From Methylomonas sp. MK1 (GTDB taxonomy: Bacteria; Pseudomonadota; Gammaproteobacteria; Methylococcales; Methylomonadaceae): a DNA stretch of 64,000 nucleotides. How positions within the stretch are numbered: the stretch's first letter is position 1; every line of letters begins with the position of its first letter. The notes below the pieces were generated by a model. It was not told the DNA's origin, searched no databases, and worked only from the letters and a program-made list of their open reading frames with translations. Below, one piece after another: positions 25,186 through 34,310 of this stretch. The position numbers were made by a program, and so were the translations under genes. The stretch spans positions 1,426,001-1,490,000 of the forward strand of contig NZ_AQOV01000002.1 of NCBI RefSeq assembly GCF_000365425.1. The letters are read 5' to 3'.

Positions 25186-25869
25186 ATGCAAACCAATCCT
25201 AATAACAACAGCTTGTTTCCGACTATTCTCGCGTCCACCGTTCACGATATAAAAAATTCTTTGGGTACCTTGCTGGAGTTGGTTCGGCAAACTGCTGCCA
25301 AACAAGACGGCCCGTCTGCCGAATTAAATCAGTTGGAATTCGAAGCGGCTCGGATTAATCATAGTCTGATGCAGTTGCTGGTAATGTATAAGGTCGATTC
25401 GCAAAAATTTAGTTTGCATATTGAAGAATGCCCGGTGATCGATATTCTCGACGAAGCGATTCATCAACAGGCGCGCTTGGCTGGATTGCACAATATCGAT
25501 CTACAAGTGGAGTGTAGCGATGATGAAATGTGCTATTGCGATAACGCCATCATCAGCAATGCGCTGGCAGCTGTCTTGAATAATGCTTTGCGCTATACCC
25601 ACAAAACCGTTTTGATTGCCGTGGCTGAGGAGTATGGCTATCTAACCATCGCTATCGAAGACGACGGGGCCGGTTATCCACCTCATTTTTTAACCGCGGA
25701 CTTAAACGATACGGCCGAATTGGATTGGGTGTCGGGAAATACCGGCCTGGGTTTGTATTTTGTTTCGGTGATGGCCGGCTTGCACAAAAATGCCGGGAAA
25801 AGCGGATTTGTGCAGATCGACAACGAAAGTCGTTTGGGCGGGGCCAAGTTTAAACTGTTTTTGCCTTAA
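25186..25869 (+). CDS. Sensor histidine kinase (soluble, small)
   Basis: A 227-residue kinase without membrane segments or sensor domain. The H-box is FPTILASTVHDIKNSLGTLL with the phospho-accepting His at about residue 23. The ATPase domain shows an N-box (NALAAVLNNALRY), G1 (EDDGAGYP) and G2 (TGLGLYFVSVMAGLH). The missing sensory part suggests it is driven by a partner protein, most simply the receiver-TPR protein 4 nt upstream. The ATG at 25186 follows that gene's stop directly. Confidence 0.85.
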   Translation: MQTNPNNNSLFPTILASTVHDIKNSLGTLLELVRQTAAKQDGPSAELNQLEFEAARINHSLMQLLVMYKVDSQKFSLHIEECPVIDILDEAIHQQARLAGLHNIDLQVECSDDEMCYCDNAIISNALAAVLNNALRYTHKTVLIAVAEEYGYLTIAIEDDGAGYPPHFLTADLNDTAELDWVSGNTGLGLYFVSVMAGLHKNAGKSGFVQIDNESRLGGAKFKLFLP

Positions 25870-25980
25870 TGTTTACAGAATCACTAGAGACTGAGCGATG
25901 GTACTAAGGTACAATGGCCCCGATAAAATTAGCGTTTTTCGTCGGGCAGACGGTTAGAAAAATTAAAAAAATCTTTATAT

Positions 25981-27051
25981 ATGAGCATTTTAGTAACCGG
26001 TGGGGCCGGGTTTATCGGCAGCAATTTTGTATTGGATTGGCTGGCGCAAACTGACGAATTGGTCGTCAATCTGGATAAATTGACGTATGCGGGTAATTTA
26101 CAGAATTTGGCTTCGCTACAAGGCGATACCCGCCATGAGTTTGTACAGGGCGATATTGCCGATTACGACTTGGTGCTAAGTTTGTTGGAAAAACATCAAA
26201 TTCGGGCCGTGGTCAATTTTGCTGCCGAATCCCATGTTGATCGCTCAATTCACGGACCGGAAGATTTTATTCAAACCAATATCGTTGGCAGTTTCCGTTT
26301 GCTGGAAGCGGTGCGGCAATATTGGAATAACCTGGAGCAACAGGCTAAGCAGGCATTCCGTTTGCTGCATGTGTCTACCGACGAGGTTTACGGTTCTTTG
26401 GAAAAGTCCGATGCGCCGTTTGCCGAAACCAATCAGTATCAACCGAATAGCCCTTATTCCGCGAGTAAAGCCGCCAGTGATCATTTGGTGCGAGCCTATC
26501 ACCATACATACGGTTTGCCGGTCTTGACCACCAATTGCTCCAACAATTACGGCCCTTATCATTTTCCGGAAAAGCTCATACCGCTGTGCATTCAAAACGC
26601 CTTGTCCGGCAAACCTTTGCCAGTTTATGGCGACGGGCAACAGATTCGCGACTGGTTGTATGTGAAGGATCATTGCAGCGCGATTCGCCGGGTATTGGAA
26701 GCAGGCGAACTCGGTGAAGTGTATAACGTCGGCGGCTGGAACGAAAAAGCCAATCTGGATGTAGTCAATACGCTGTGCAGTATTCTTGATGAGTTGCAGC
26801 CGCGCACCGACGGTAAATCTTACGCTGAACAAATTACCTATGTCACCGACCGGCCGGGGCACGACAGACGTTATGCCATCGATGCCGGCAAGCTGGAGCG
26901 AGAGCTGGGTTGGAAACCGGCGGAAACCTTCGAGACCGGCATACGCAAAACCGTACAATGGTATTTGGATAACCAAGCCTGGGTTGCCAATGTGTTATCC
27001 GGCGACTACCAGTCTTGGCTGGACAAAAACTATACCGGGCGCAATGCGTGA
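25981..27051 (+). CDS. rfbB: dTDP-glucose 4,6-dehydratase
   Basis: A 356-residue extended SDR enzyme, second step of dTDP-L-rhamnose synthesis. It has an N-terminal NAD-binding [10 protein letters not shown] (residues 7-16), the family motif STDEVYGSL (132-140) and the catalytic Tyr159/Lys163 in [14 protein letters not shown]. It opens the surface-polysaccharide locus and the rfbB-rfbD-rfbA-rfbC set. Base composition still matches the chromosome, unlike the genes from 29.4 kb on. Confidence 0.95.
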   Translation: MSILVTGGAGFIGSNFVLDWLAQTDELVVNLDKLTYAGNLQNLASLQGDTRHEFVQGDIADYDLVLSLLEKHQIRAVVNFAAESHVDRSIHGPEDFIQTNIVGSFRLLEAVRQYWNNLEQQAKQAFRLLHVSTDEVYGSLEKSDAPFAETNQYQPNSPYSASKAASDHLVRAYHHTYGLPVLTTNCSNNYGPYHFPEKLIPLCIQNALSGKPLPVYGDGQQIRDWLYVKDHCSAIRRVLEAGELGEVYNVGGWNEKANLDVVNTLCSILDELQPRTDGKSYAEQITYVTDRPGHDRRYAIDAGKLERELGWKPAETFETGIRKTVQWYLDNQAWVANVLSGDYQSWLDKNYTGRNA

Positions 27052-27075
27052 TCAGTGCCTTGCATGGTTGATTGA

Positions 27076-27972
27076 ATGAAAGTTTTACTGTTCGGTAAAA
27101 ATGGCCAGCTTGGCTGGGAGTTGCAAAGGAGCTTGGCACCTTTGGGTGAATTGGTTGCGCTTGACAGATTCGATCAGCATTATTGTGGCGATTTAAGTAA
27201 TCCAAACGGGATTGCCGAAACTGTTCGCGCACTACGTCCCGATGTCATCGTCAATGCCGCTGCCTACACCGCAGTGGACAAGGCTGAGTCGGAAAGCGAA
27301 TTGGCGAATACCATCAATGCAGTGGCGCCGGGTACTTTAGCCGAAGAAGCCAAACGCATCGGTGCTTGGTTGGTGCATTATTCCACCGATTACGTGTTCG
27401 ACGGCAGCGGGGATAAACCCTGGCGGGAAGACGATCAAGTGGGTCCGTTGAATGTCTACGGTCAAACCAAACTGGCTGGCGAACGAGCTATTCAAGCCAG
27501 CGATTGCCGGCATTTGATTTTTCGGACCAGTTGGGTCTACGCGGCCAGAGGTAATAATTTTGCCAAGACGATGCTGCGTTTGGCGCAAGAGCGTCAGCAG
27601 CTGTCGGTGATCGACGATCAAATCGGTACGCCAACAGGCGCGGAATTGCTGGCGGATGTCAGTGCCCATGCCATCCGTCATGCATTGAAAACACCGGAAG
27701 TGGCTGGGGTTTACCATTTAACCGCTAGCGGCGAAACCAGTTGGTACGACTACGCACACTTAGTGTTTGAATATGCCCGTCAAACCGGACTAGAGCTGAA
27801 AACTGAGAAACAATCGGTCTCGGCAATTCCCACCAGCGCTTACCAAACCCCGGCGCGGCGGCCGTTAAACTCACGATTGAATACCGAGAAATTGCAAAAC
27901 GTGTTTGTTTTACAGCTGCCGGCTTGGCAGTTGGGAGTCGAGCGTATGTTGTCTGAACTCTACGGAAAATAA
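27076..27972 (+). CDS. rfbD: dTDP-4-dehydrorhamnose reductase
   Basis: A 298-residue SDR enzyme that reduces dTDP-4-dehydro-L-rhamnose to dTDP-L-rhamnose with NAD(P)H. It has [10 protein letters not shown] near the N-terminus, STDYVFDG (103-110) and the catalytic YGQTK (Tyr128, Lys132). The tail has the conserved [12 protein letters not shown]. It lies 24 nt after rfbB and 2 nt before rfbA, in one operon. Confidence 0.95.
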   Translation: MKVLLFGKNGQLGWELQRSLAPLGELVALDRFDQHYCGDLSNPNGIAETVRALRPDVIVNAAAYTAVDKAESESELANTINAVAPGTLAEEAKRIGAWLVHYSTDYVFDGSGDKPWREDDQVGPLNVYGQTKLAGERAIQASDCRHLIFRTSWVYAARGNNFAKTMLRLAQERQQLSVIDDQIGTPTGAELLADVSAHAIRHALKTPEVAGVYHLTASGETSWYDYAHLVFEYARQTGLELKTEKQSVSAIPTSAYQTPARRPLNSRLNTEKLQNVFVLQLPAWQLGVERMLSELYGK

Positions 27973-27974
27973 AT

Positions 27975-28859
27975 ATGAACCAGCGTAAAGGCATAATCCT
28001 GGCCGGAGGCTCCGGTACCCGGCTTTATCCGGTGACGAAAGCGGTGTCCAAACAATTGCTGCCGATTTACGATAAGCCGATGATTTATTACCCTCTCAGT
28101 ACTTTAATGCTGGCCGGGATTCGCGACATATTGGTCATCTCCACGCCGCAAGATACGCCTTTATTTCAGCAGTTATTGGGCGACGGCAGCGATTGGGGAA
28201 TCAATTTGCAGTACGCCGTGCAGCCCAGTCCGGACGGTCTGGCTCAGGCATTTATTATCGGAAAAGAATTTATCGGCTCGCATCCAAGTGCCTTAGTGCT
28301 GGGCGACAATATTTTTTACGGACACGACTTACATCTGCAGCTGCGCAAAGCTGGCGATCAGGAATCCGGTGCCACGGTCTTTGTCTACCACGTACAAGAT
28401 CCAGAACGTTATGGTGTGGTGAGTTTTGATGCGCAGGGCAGGGCGACATCGTTGGAAGAAAAGCCGTTGCAGCCCAAAAGTAATTACGCAGTAACCGGTT
28501 TGTATTTTTACGATAATCAAGTGGTCGACATTGCCGCAGACTTAAAACCATCGCCGCGTGGTGAGCTGGAAATCACCGATGTGAATAGAGTTTATCTGGA
28601 TAGACAACAACTTAGCGTGGAAATCATGGGTAGAGGATATGCATGGTTGGATACCGGCACACACGCCAGTTTAATCGAAGCCAGCAATTTCATCGAAACC
28701 ATTGAAACTAGGCAAGGCTTGAAAATCGCTTGTCCGGAAGAAATCGCCTGGCGTAGTGGCTGGGTCGGCGACGAACAAATCGAAAAACTGGCCAAGCCGC
28801 TGGCAAAAAATGGATATGGGCAGTATTTACTGAGCTTACTGAATAAACAGGTGTTTTAA
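27975..28859 (+). CDS. rfbA: Glucose-1-phosphate thymidylyltransferase
   Basis: A 294-residue nucleotidyltransferase catalysing the first step (dTTP + glucose-1-phosphate to dTDP-glucose). The signature [20 protein letters not shown] is at residues ~9-28, with the [17 protein letters not shown] segment next, VLGDNIFYG (metal-binding Asp) and [19 protein letters not shown] after. Full family length. Its TAA overlaps the rfbC ATG by one base. Confidence 0.95.
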   Translation: MNQRKGIILAGGSGTRLYPVTKAVSKQLLPIYDKPMIYYPLSTLMLAGIRDILVISTPQDTPLFQQLLGDGSDWGINLQYAVQPSPDGLAQAFIIGKEFIGSHPSALVLGDNIFYGHDLHLQLRKAGDQESGATVFVYHVQDPERYGVVSFDAQGRATSLEEKPLQPKSNYAVTGLYFYDNQVVDIAADLKPSPRGELEITDVNRVYLDRQQLSVEIMGRGYAWLDTGTHASLIEASNFIETIETRQGLKIACPEEIAWRSGWVGDEQIEKLAKPLAKNGYGQYLLSLLNKQVF

Positions 28860-29401
28860 TGCAGGCAACTAGACTTGCTATACCCGATGTCATTTTATTC
28901 ACGCCAAAGATATTTGGTGATGAACGGGGTTTTTTCTTCGAGAGCTTCAACGAAAGAGTTTTTCAGGAGTTGACAGGTTTAAGCGTCAATTTTATCCAGG
29001 ACAACCATTCCAAATCCCAAAAAGGTGTGTTGCGTGGTCTCCATTATCAATTACCCCCCAAAGCTCAAGGCAAACTGGTGCGGGTAGTACAAGGTGAAGT
29101 ATTTGATGTGGCAGTGGATATTCGTAAAAGCTCGCCGTTTTTTGGGAAGTGGGTAGGGCAATTGTTATCTGCAGAAAACAAACAGCAAATGTGGATACCG
29201 GAAGGATTTGCGCATGGATTTCTGACGCTGTCTGAAACAGCTGAGTTTTTATATAAAACCACTGATTATTATGCACCGGAATATGAGCGTTGTATTATTT
29301 GGAACGATGCAAAAATTAATGTCAAGTGGCCAATTTTAGAGCCTCCGCATTTATCAGACAAAGATAGGCAAGGAATGTCTTTTTATGAGGGAATAGATTG
29401 A
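28859..29401 (+). CDS. rfbC: dTDP-4-dehydrorhamnose 3,5-epimerase
   Basis: A 180-residue cupin epimerase, third step of the rhamnose pathway. Markers are VILFTPKIFGDERGFFFESF, the catalytic-His region QDNHSKSQKGVLRGLHYQLP, VVQGEVFDVAVDIR and WIPEGFAHGFLTLS. It completes rfbBDAC, so the polysaccharide very probably contains L-rhamnose. Composition turns AT-rich within or just after this gene. Its stop overlaps the TTG start of the next gene. Confidence 0.95.
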   Translation: MQATRLAIPDVILFTPKIFGDERGFFFESFNERVFQELTGLSVNFIQDNHSKSQKGVLRGLHYQLPPKAQGKLVRVVQGEVFDVAVDIRKSSPFFGKWVGQLLSAENKQQMWIPEGFAHGFLTLSETAEFLYKTTDYYAPEYERCIIWNDAKINVKWPILEPPHLSDKDRQGMSFYEGID

Positions 29402-30303
29402 ACTCTAGTCAAGAGAAAACTAGATCCGCCTTGGTTACAGGGGGGACCGGGTATATAGGATCGCGGCTAGTTAATAGACTTGTCAGAGATGGATGGGTAG
29501 TAAGTGTAATAGTTCGTGAAAACTCGTCATTGAATTTACTAGTGGCATCTTTACAAAAGCTTAATTGCTATACGTATGACGGATCTATGAATTGTATGCT
29601 TAATATCATGCAAATAGCAAAACCTGACATAGTATTTCATCTTGCTGCAGTAACTTTGTGCGAGCATGCCCCTGATGATGTAGATGCCATTCTGGATGCG
29701 AATGTTCGTTTTTCTACCCAGTTAATAGAGGCGATGTCGCGTAGCGCTATCAAAAGCTTTGTGAATACAGAAACTTTTTGGCAGCATTTCTCTGGCGCAG
29801 ACTACAACCCAGTTTGTTTATATGCGGCAACGAAGCAAGCCTTTAGAGATATCTTAGTCTATTACATAGAGACGGGACAATTTAATGCGATTTCTTTGGT
29901 TCTGTATGATACGTATGGTCCGGATGATCCGCGTAAAAAATTATTATCATTTTTGATGGGAGCGAAAGAAACTAAAACTGAGATCGATATGACTTCCGGT
30001 GAACAAATTGTAGATATGACACATGTCGATGATGTGGTTGCCGCTTTTCTTCGTGCTGGGCAAATGTTATTGGATGAACAATACGAGGGATTTGGGACGT
30101 ATTCAATTTCATCAGGTCAAAGAATGTCGGTTAGGCGGTTAGTAGAATTGTTTGTTAATGAGAGCGGTGTTTCCTTGCAACTGAACTGGGGGGGCAGAGC
30201 CTATCGATTGAGAGAGGTAATGGATCCTTGGATTGGCAATTCATTGCCTGGTTGGAAGCCGAAATTTGATTTGGTAACTGGAATTAGACAATTACTTCGT
30301 TGA
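29398..30303 (+). CDS. NAD-dependent epimerase/dehydratase (extended SDR)
   Basis: A 301-residue SDR with an N-terminal Rossmann motif TGGTGYIGSRL and a catalytic-type YAATKQAF. It resembles sugar-nucleotide epimerases/dehydratases in O-antigen loci (DMTHVDDVVAAFL, SSGQRMSVRRLVELF), but the substrate cannot be named. The start is TTG (29398), with GAGG 7 nt upstream and a 4-nt TTGA overlap with the rfbC stop, so it is translationally coupled. First gene of the clearly AT-rich part of the locus. Confidence 0.8.
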   Translation: MNSSQEKTRSALVTGGTGYIGSRLVNRLVRDGWVVSVIVRENSSLNLLVASLQKLNCYTYDGSMNCMLNIMQIAKPDIVFHLAAVTLCEHAPDDVDAILDANVRFSTQLIEAMSRSAIKSFVNTETFWQHFSGADYNPVCLYAATKQAFRDILVYYIETGQFNAISLVLYDTYGPDDPRKKLLSFLMGAKETKTEIDMTSGEQIVDMTHVDDVVAAFLRAGQMLLDEQYEGFGTYSISSGQRMSVRRLVELFVNESGVSLQLNWGGRAYRLREVMDPWIGNSLPGWKPKFDLVTGIRQLLR

Positions 30304-30461
30304 TATATCCGGTTAGTTGTCTTATTGAAGATAAATAAAATATTAGAGAAGGGAATGTTGTTTGGTGTTTTTTTGGTTGCTCATGTCATGAGACATTTGC
30401 TAAGTTACTAATTAGTGAGCTTAAACAACAGGCTAGTCATCGCAAACCAAATTGAAATTTC

Positions 30462-31289
30462 ATGAAACATATTAGATATTTTAAAATATTATTTATTATT
30501 GGCCAGTTTTTTTTTGCTATTTACAATAAACGAAAATTAATCCTTAGTCTCTCTACTCGTAGTTTTAAAAGTAATTATTCAGGATCTGTCTTAGGGTTGG
30601 CTTGGGTAATTGCTGAACCTTTGGTCTATGTGTTTCTTCTTTGGTTTTTCTTCACAAAAGCTATGAAATTTCAGCCCCCGGAGGGGTATCCTTATGTGCC
30701 GTGGTTAATGTCGGCTATGGTGTTGTGGAATTTTTTTTCCCATGCTTTTTCTTCTTCAGCAAGTACATTTAAAAACCACGCATTTATCCTAAAAAAGCCA
30801 GAGTTCAATATGTCAATTCTGCCAATTGTAAGTATTCTAACCTCTCTTTATCTTCATGCTATATTCTTATTAATATTTTTTATATTGATGGGGATAACTG
30901 GAATAGGATTCACCTTGTATTGGTTTCAATCAATCTATTATCTATTTGCTACCGCTATTCTGCTTCTTGGATTCGCGTGGATAACGGCTTCGTTAAGTCT
31001 TTTTATTAAGGATGTGAGCAATATTATTGGCATATTATTGCAAATTGGGTTTTGGATATCACCTATTTTTTGGTCGCTTGATACCTTTCCTCCCAAATAC
31101 CGCTTGCTGCTCGAGCTAAATCCTTTAAGCTACGTCATGGAGGGATATAGAAAGAGTTTTATTTACGGACAACCCTTCTGGAATGACTGGCGAGGGTTTA
31201 TTTATTACTGGTCTTTTACCTTGATTATTCTACTTGTCGGAATGGTGACTTATAAAAAACTTCGGCCACATTTTGGGGATGTAATTTAA
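30462..31289 (+). CDS. wzm: Polysaccharide ABC transporter permease (Wzm-type)
   Basis: A 275-residue ABC-2 permease with six predicted membrane helices. The amphipathic N-terminal part has the family-typical LSLSTRSFKSNYSGSVLGLAW, and VPWLMSAMVLWNFFSHAFS and GFWISPIFWSL follow. It forms the channel that exports an undecaprenyl-linked O-chain across the inner membrane. The ATPase follows with no gap. A 158-nt AT-rich intergenic region upstream may hold a promoter. Confidence 0.9.
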   Translation: MKHIRYFKILFIIGQFFFAIYNKRKLILSLSTRSFKSNYSGSVLGLAWVIAEPLVYVFLLWFFFTKAMKFQPPEGYPYVPWLMSAMVLWNFFSHAFSSSASTFKNHAFILKKPEFNMSILPIVSILTSLYLHAIFLLIFFILMGITGIGFTLYWFQSIYYLFATAILLLGFAWITASLSLFIKDVSNIIGILLQIGFWISPIFWSLDTFPPKYRLLLELNPLSYVMEGYRKSFIYGQPFWNDWRGFIYYWSFTLIILLVGMVTYKKLRPHFGDVI

Positions 31290-32627
31290 ATGTCAGACAT
31301 TGCGATATCTGTAGAAAATGTAGGTAAAATATTTAGAATTTATGATCATCCTGGAGACAGACTAAAAGAAGCGTTTTCCTTAAGCCGGAAAAAATTCCAC
31401 ACCGATTATCCGGCGCTTAAGGATGTTAGCTTTCAAGTTAAGAAAGGTGAATTTCTTGGTATTGTAGGCAAGAATGGAGCGGGAAAATCAACTTTGTTGA
31501 AAGTATTATCTAGGGAGATTACTCCGACAAGTGGGAGAGTCGCGATTAATGGTAATGTTTCGTTGCTTCAATTGGGGGTCGGTTTCGACCCTGAGCAAAC
31601 TGGTGTCGAGAACGCTCGGTTTGCGAGTAAGTTACTTGGATATGACGATGACGAAATTGAAGGTATGATGGAGGAAATAATCGCGTTCGCGGACATTGGT
31701 GATTTTGTTTATCGTCCTGTAAAGACTTACTCCAGTGGTATGTATTCGCGGCTTTCTTTTGCAGTAGGTATCAATATTAATCCAGATATTCTTATAGCTG
31801 ACGAAGTATTAGCTGTCGGCGACATGCGATTTTCGCAGAAATGTCTGCGTAAAATGCGCGAGTTTAAAGAACAAGGCAAGACAATAATCTTTGTTTCCCA
31901 TGACATTCAGAGTATCAATGTTTTTTGTGATAATGCTATATGGATGAAGGATGGTGAGATATTAATGTACGGGGAATCAAAACGGGTGACAACGAGTTTT
32001 CAGAATTACATGCTGTTTGACAAGTTACCCGATGACTATAATGGGACTTTAAGTTCTAATTCTAGCTTGCAAAATGGCGCTCGTGATAATAGACCTCATG
32101 TCGAAAATTCGCTTTCCATTCCAATTGAAGCTTGTCAATACGCTGGAATAAATTGGCTTGAAAACCTAAGGAGTTTTCCATGCGTGGGAGATGGTAGAGT
32201 GGAAATTCAACGCATGGCTTTCATTTTGAATGAATCGAGAAAGAGCGTAAGGTTTGTTCAGGGAAACGAAGACGTAATTTTAATCCTGGATATTCTAGCT
32301 AAAGCGCCTGTAGATGCTCCTCAAATAGGTTGGTTATTGTATAACAGGCAGGGGGCAATCGCATTGCATACAAATAATGATATTTGTGGAAAATCACTTG
32401 ATCCCTTGAAAGAAGGCGAGAGAATTATTGCTACTTTTCACTTTACATTGCCTAGTCTGGCTAATGGCAACTACATTTTTTCAATTGGATTACAGAGTCA
32501 CAATGATATTGCACATAAGATTGATGATGTTTATGAATTCAGTGTTGCAAGAAACGATGTTAAGCGAACTCAATGTGGTTATGTAATTATTGAAAAAGAG
32601 CGCTTTGAGGCCACTTTTAGCAGTTAA
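31290..32627 (+). CDS. wzt: Polysaccharide ABC transporter ATPase with C-terminal Wzt domain
   Basis: A 445-residue protein. The ATPase domain (1-~240) has Walker A GKNGAGKST (60-68), the signature YSSGMYSRLSFAVG, Walker B PDILIADEVLAVGD and the switch His in FVSHD. An extra C-terminal domain (~270-445) corresponds to the Wzt carbohydrate-binding beta-sandwich, which in studied systems recognises a modified non-reducing end of the O-chain. This fits the methyltransferases encoded just downstream, which could make such a terminal cap. Starts on the base after the permease stop. Confidence 0.92.
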   Translation: MSDIAISVENVGKIFRIYDHPGDRLKEAFSLSRKKFHTDYPALKDVSFQVKKGEFLGIVGKNGAGKSTLLKVLSREITPTSGRVAINGNVSLLQLGVGFDPEQTGVENARFASKLLGYDDDEIEGMMEEIIAFADIGDFVYRPVKTYSSGMYSRLSFAVGININPDILIADEVLAVGDMRFSQKCLRKMREFKEQGKTIIFVSHDIQSINVFCDNAIWMKDGEILMYGESKRVTTSFQNYMLFDKLPDDYNGTLSSNSSLQNGARDNRPHVENSLSIPIEACQYAGINWLENLRSFPCVGDGRVEIQRMAFILNESRKSVRFVQGNEDVILILDILAKAPVDAPQIGWLLYNRQGAIALHTNNDICGKSLDPLKEGERIIATFHFTLPSLANGNYIFSIGLQSHNDIAHKIDDVYEFSVARNDVKRTQCGYVIIEKERFEATFSS

Positions 32628-32647
32628 TTTTTAAGCCGCTGACTTAT

Positions 32648-33367
32648 ATGAATAGAGCTGTATTTAAACGAAATGATATATTAAAACCTATATCCGATTT
32701 TGAAGAAATTTTTCAGTTAGATAATGCTTATGTATGGGAGTATTTGAAGGGTACAAATGACACTCCAATAAGAGCACTAACTGATAAAGTAATTAATGCT
32801 TTGATGCCTTATTTGGAAAATGACGGAAAAATTATTGAGCTTGGGGCTGGTACTGATTTTTACAAGAGTATGGCGCCTGTTGGTCAAGAGTATTTAACTT
32901 CAAACTTTATATCTGGTTTTGATCTACAGCTTGATATGACAAATCTCGCTCTGGAGGACTCGTCGATTGATGCGTTCATTTCGCTTTATGCTATCGAGCA
33001 TATCTTTGATTTTGAAAAGACTATTAAAGAAACTTATCGCTGTTTAAAGCCTGGAGGACGCTGTATTATAGTAAGCCCGTTCCTATATTATTATCATGCA
33101 GCTCCTGATGATTATTTTAGATTTACAATGAGCGCTTTGGAAAGATTATTTTCAGATTTTAATGTTTTAATTAAGCTCCCTTTGGGGAATAGAGAAATGC
33201 TAATGGCGGAATTTTATTTGGAATTAGATGTAATGGGTTTTGAGAGTTCTACAGTATCCAGGCTCATGCGTAGATTTATTGGTGCTTTGTTTTGTGCTAA
33301 AGGTATATCTGCTGGAAGTGATAGTAAGTTCGCTGCTGCTAATTTAATTCTATGTGAGAAAAAATAA
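32648..33367 (+). CDS. Class I SAM-dependent methyltransferase
   Basis: A 239-residue methyltransferase. It has a SAM-binding motif IIELGAGTDFYKS (~residues 60-75), an acidic strand and the post-I segment, SIDAFISLYAIEHIFDFEKT, and the typical LKPGGRCIIVSPFLYYYHAAPDDYFRFT of Methyltransf_11-type enzymes. In this context it probably methylates a sugar or a chain end. Substrate unknown. Very AT-rich. Confidence 0.8.
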   Translation: MNRAVFKRNDILKPISDFEEIFQLDNAYVWEYLKGTNDTPIRALTDKVINALMPYLENDGKIIELGAGTDFYKSMAPVGQEYLTSNFISGFDLQLDMTNLALEDSSIDAFISLYAIEHIFDFEKTIKETYRCLKPGGRCIIVSPFLYYYHAAPDDYFRFTMSALERLFSDFNVLIKLPLGNREMLMAEFYLELDVMGFESSTVSRLMRRFIGALFCAKGISAGSDSKFAAANLILCEKK

Positions 33368-33398
33368 TGGTGATGCAAATGGCTAGAGTCTAAATAAT

Positions 33399-34310
33399 AT
33401 GGATGTGATAAAATTATTCCAAGAGTTTTTAATGGAGCAAGAGCGGGCGAAGAGTTTGCTTAGTGCGCAGTTCCCATCAGAAAAAATTGATATTTATCAG
33501 GATCGGATTGAGGATCTAATCGCAAATTTAAAAGTCCTCATGTATTATCAGATATCTCCGAATCAATTAGATTCTTTGTTGAAGTTAAATAAAGCCCATC
33601 GAAATTTCGATTTACTCAATGAGGTGGGGCTGGAATTAGAGGCTTATGGAAAAATTGCGGAAAACATTCAAACACTTTTGTATAAACAAGGCCAATTAAA
33701 TACATTTAGGAGTAACAAGCCCGTAGATTATTGCGGGGACCCTATTCCTTGGATTACCTATCCAGCCTTAGAGTTTTTATTGCAATTTGATTACAAAGAG
33801 TGCGTTATTTTTGAGTTTGGGGCAGGGAATTCCACACTTTTTTGGGCTAAGCGAGCAAGAAATGTAGTTTCTGTTGAAACTGACTTTGAATGGTTTGAAG
33901 TATTACGTGAGCAAAAGCCGTTTAATGTCGAATTGACTCATATTGAAGATGCTGAAAAATTCGCTGAAAGTATTATTCAGTCTACTGAGAATTTTGATGT
34001 AATTGTAATAGACAGCTTGAAATACCGATACGGTGCAACGCTGAATGCTGTAAAAAGACTTGCACCTGGTGGGGTTGTGATTTTTGATAATTCAGACTGG
34101 TATCCAAATTCATGTCAGTTATTGAGAGATGCGGGTTTATGTCAGATAGATTTTCATGGCTTTGGCCCCGCTAATGGTTACACTTGGACCACATCGTTAT
34201 TTTTCAAGGATGGAATCAAGCTTAAAAGAATTGCTAGTTCTCTTCATCCTGTCGGCGGTATTAATGTGCATCTCGATGATGATGAGCCAATATACATATA
34301 TAGAAAATGA
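33399..34310 (+). CDS. Methyltransferase-like protein (Rossmann fold)
   Basis: A 303-residue protein. The N-terminal ~115 residues are helical and unrecognised. From ~130 there is a class I methyltransferase core: ECVIFEFGAGNSTLFWAKRA (motif I), VVSVETDFEWFEVL with the acidic ribose-binding residue, FDVIVIDSLKYRYG, and APGGVVIFDNSDWYPN. Similar proteins occur in polysaccharide loci. It overlaps the next gene by 4 nt (ATGA), so the two are coupled. Specific function unknown. Confidence 0.7.
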   Translation: MDVIKLFQEFLMEQERAKSLLSAQFPSEKIDIYQDRIEDLIANLKVLMYYQISPNQLDSLLKLNKAHRNFDLLNEVGLELEAYGKIAENIQTLLYKQGQLNTFRSNKPVDYCGDPIPWITYPALEFLLQFDYKECVIFEFGAGNSTLFWAKRARNVVSVETDFEWFEVLREQKPFNVELTHIEDAEKFAESIIQSTENFDVIVIDSLKYRYGATLNAVKRLAPGGVVIFDNSDWYPNSCQLLRDAGLCQIDFHGFGPANGYTWTTSLFFKDGIKLKRIASSLHPVGGINVHLDDDEPIYIYRK

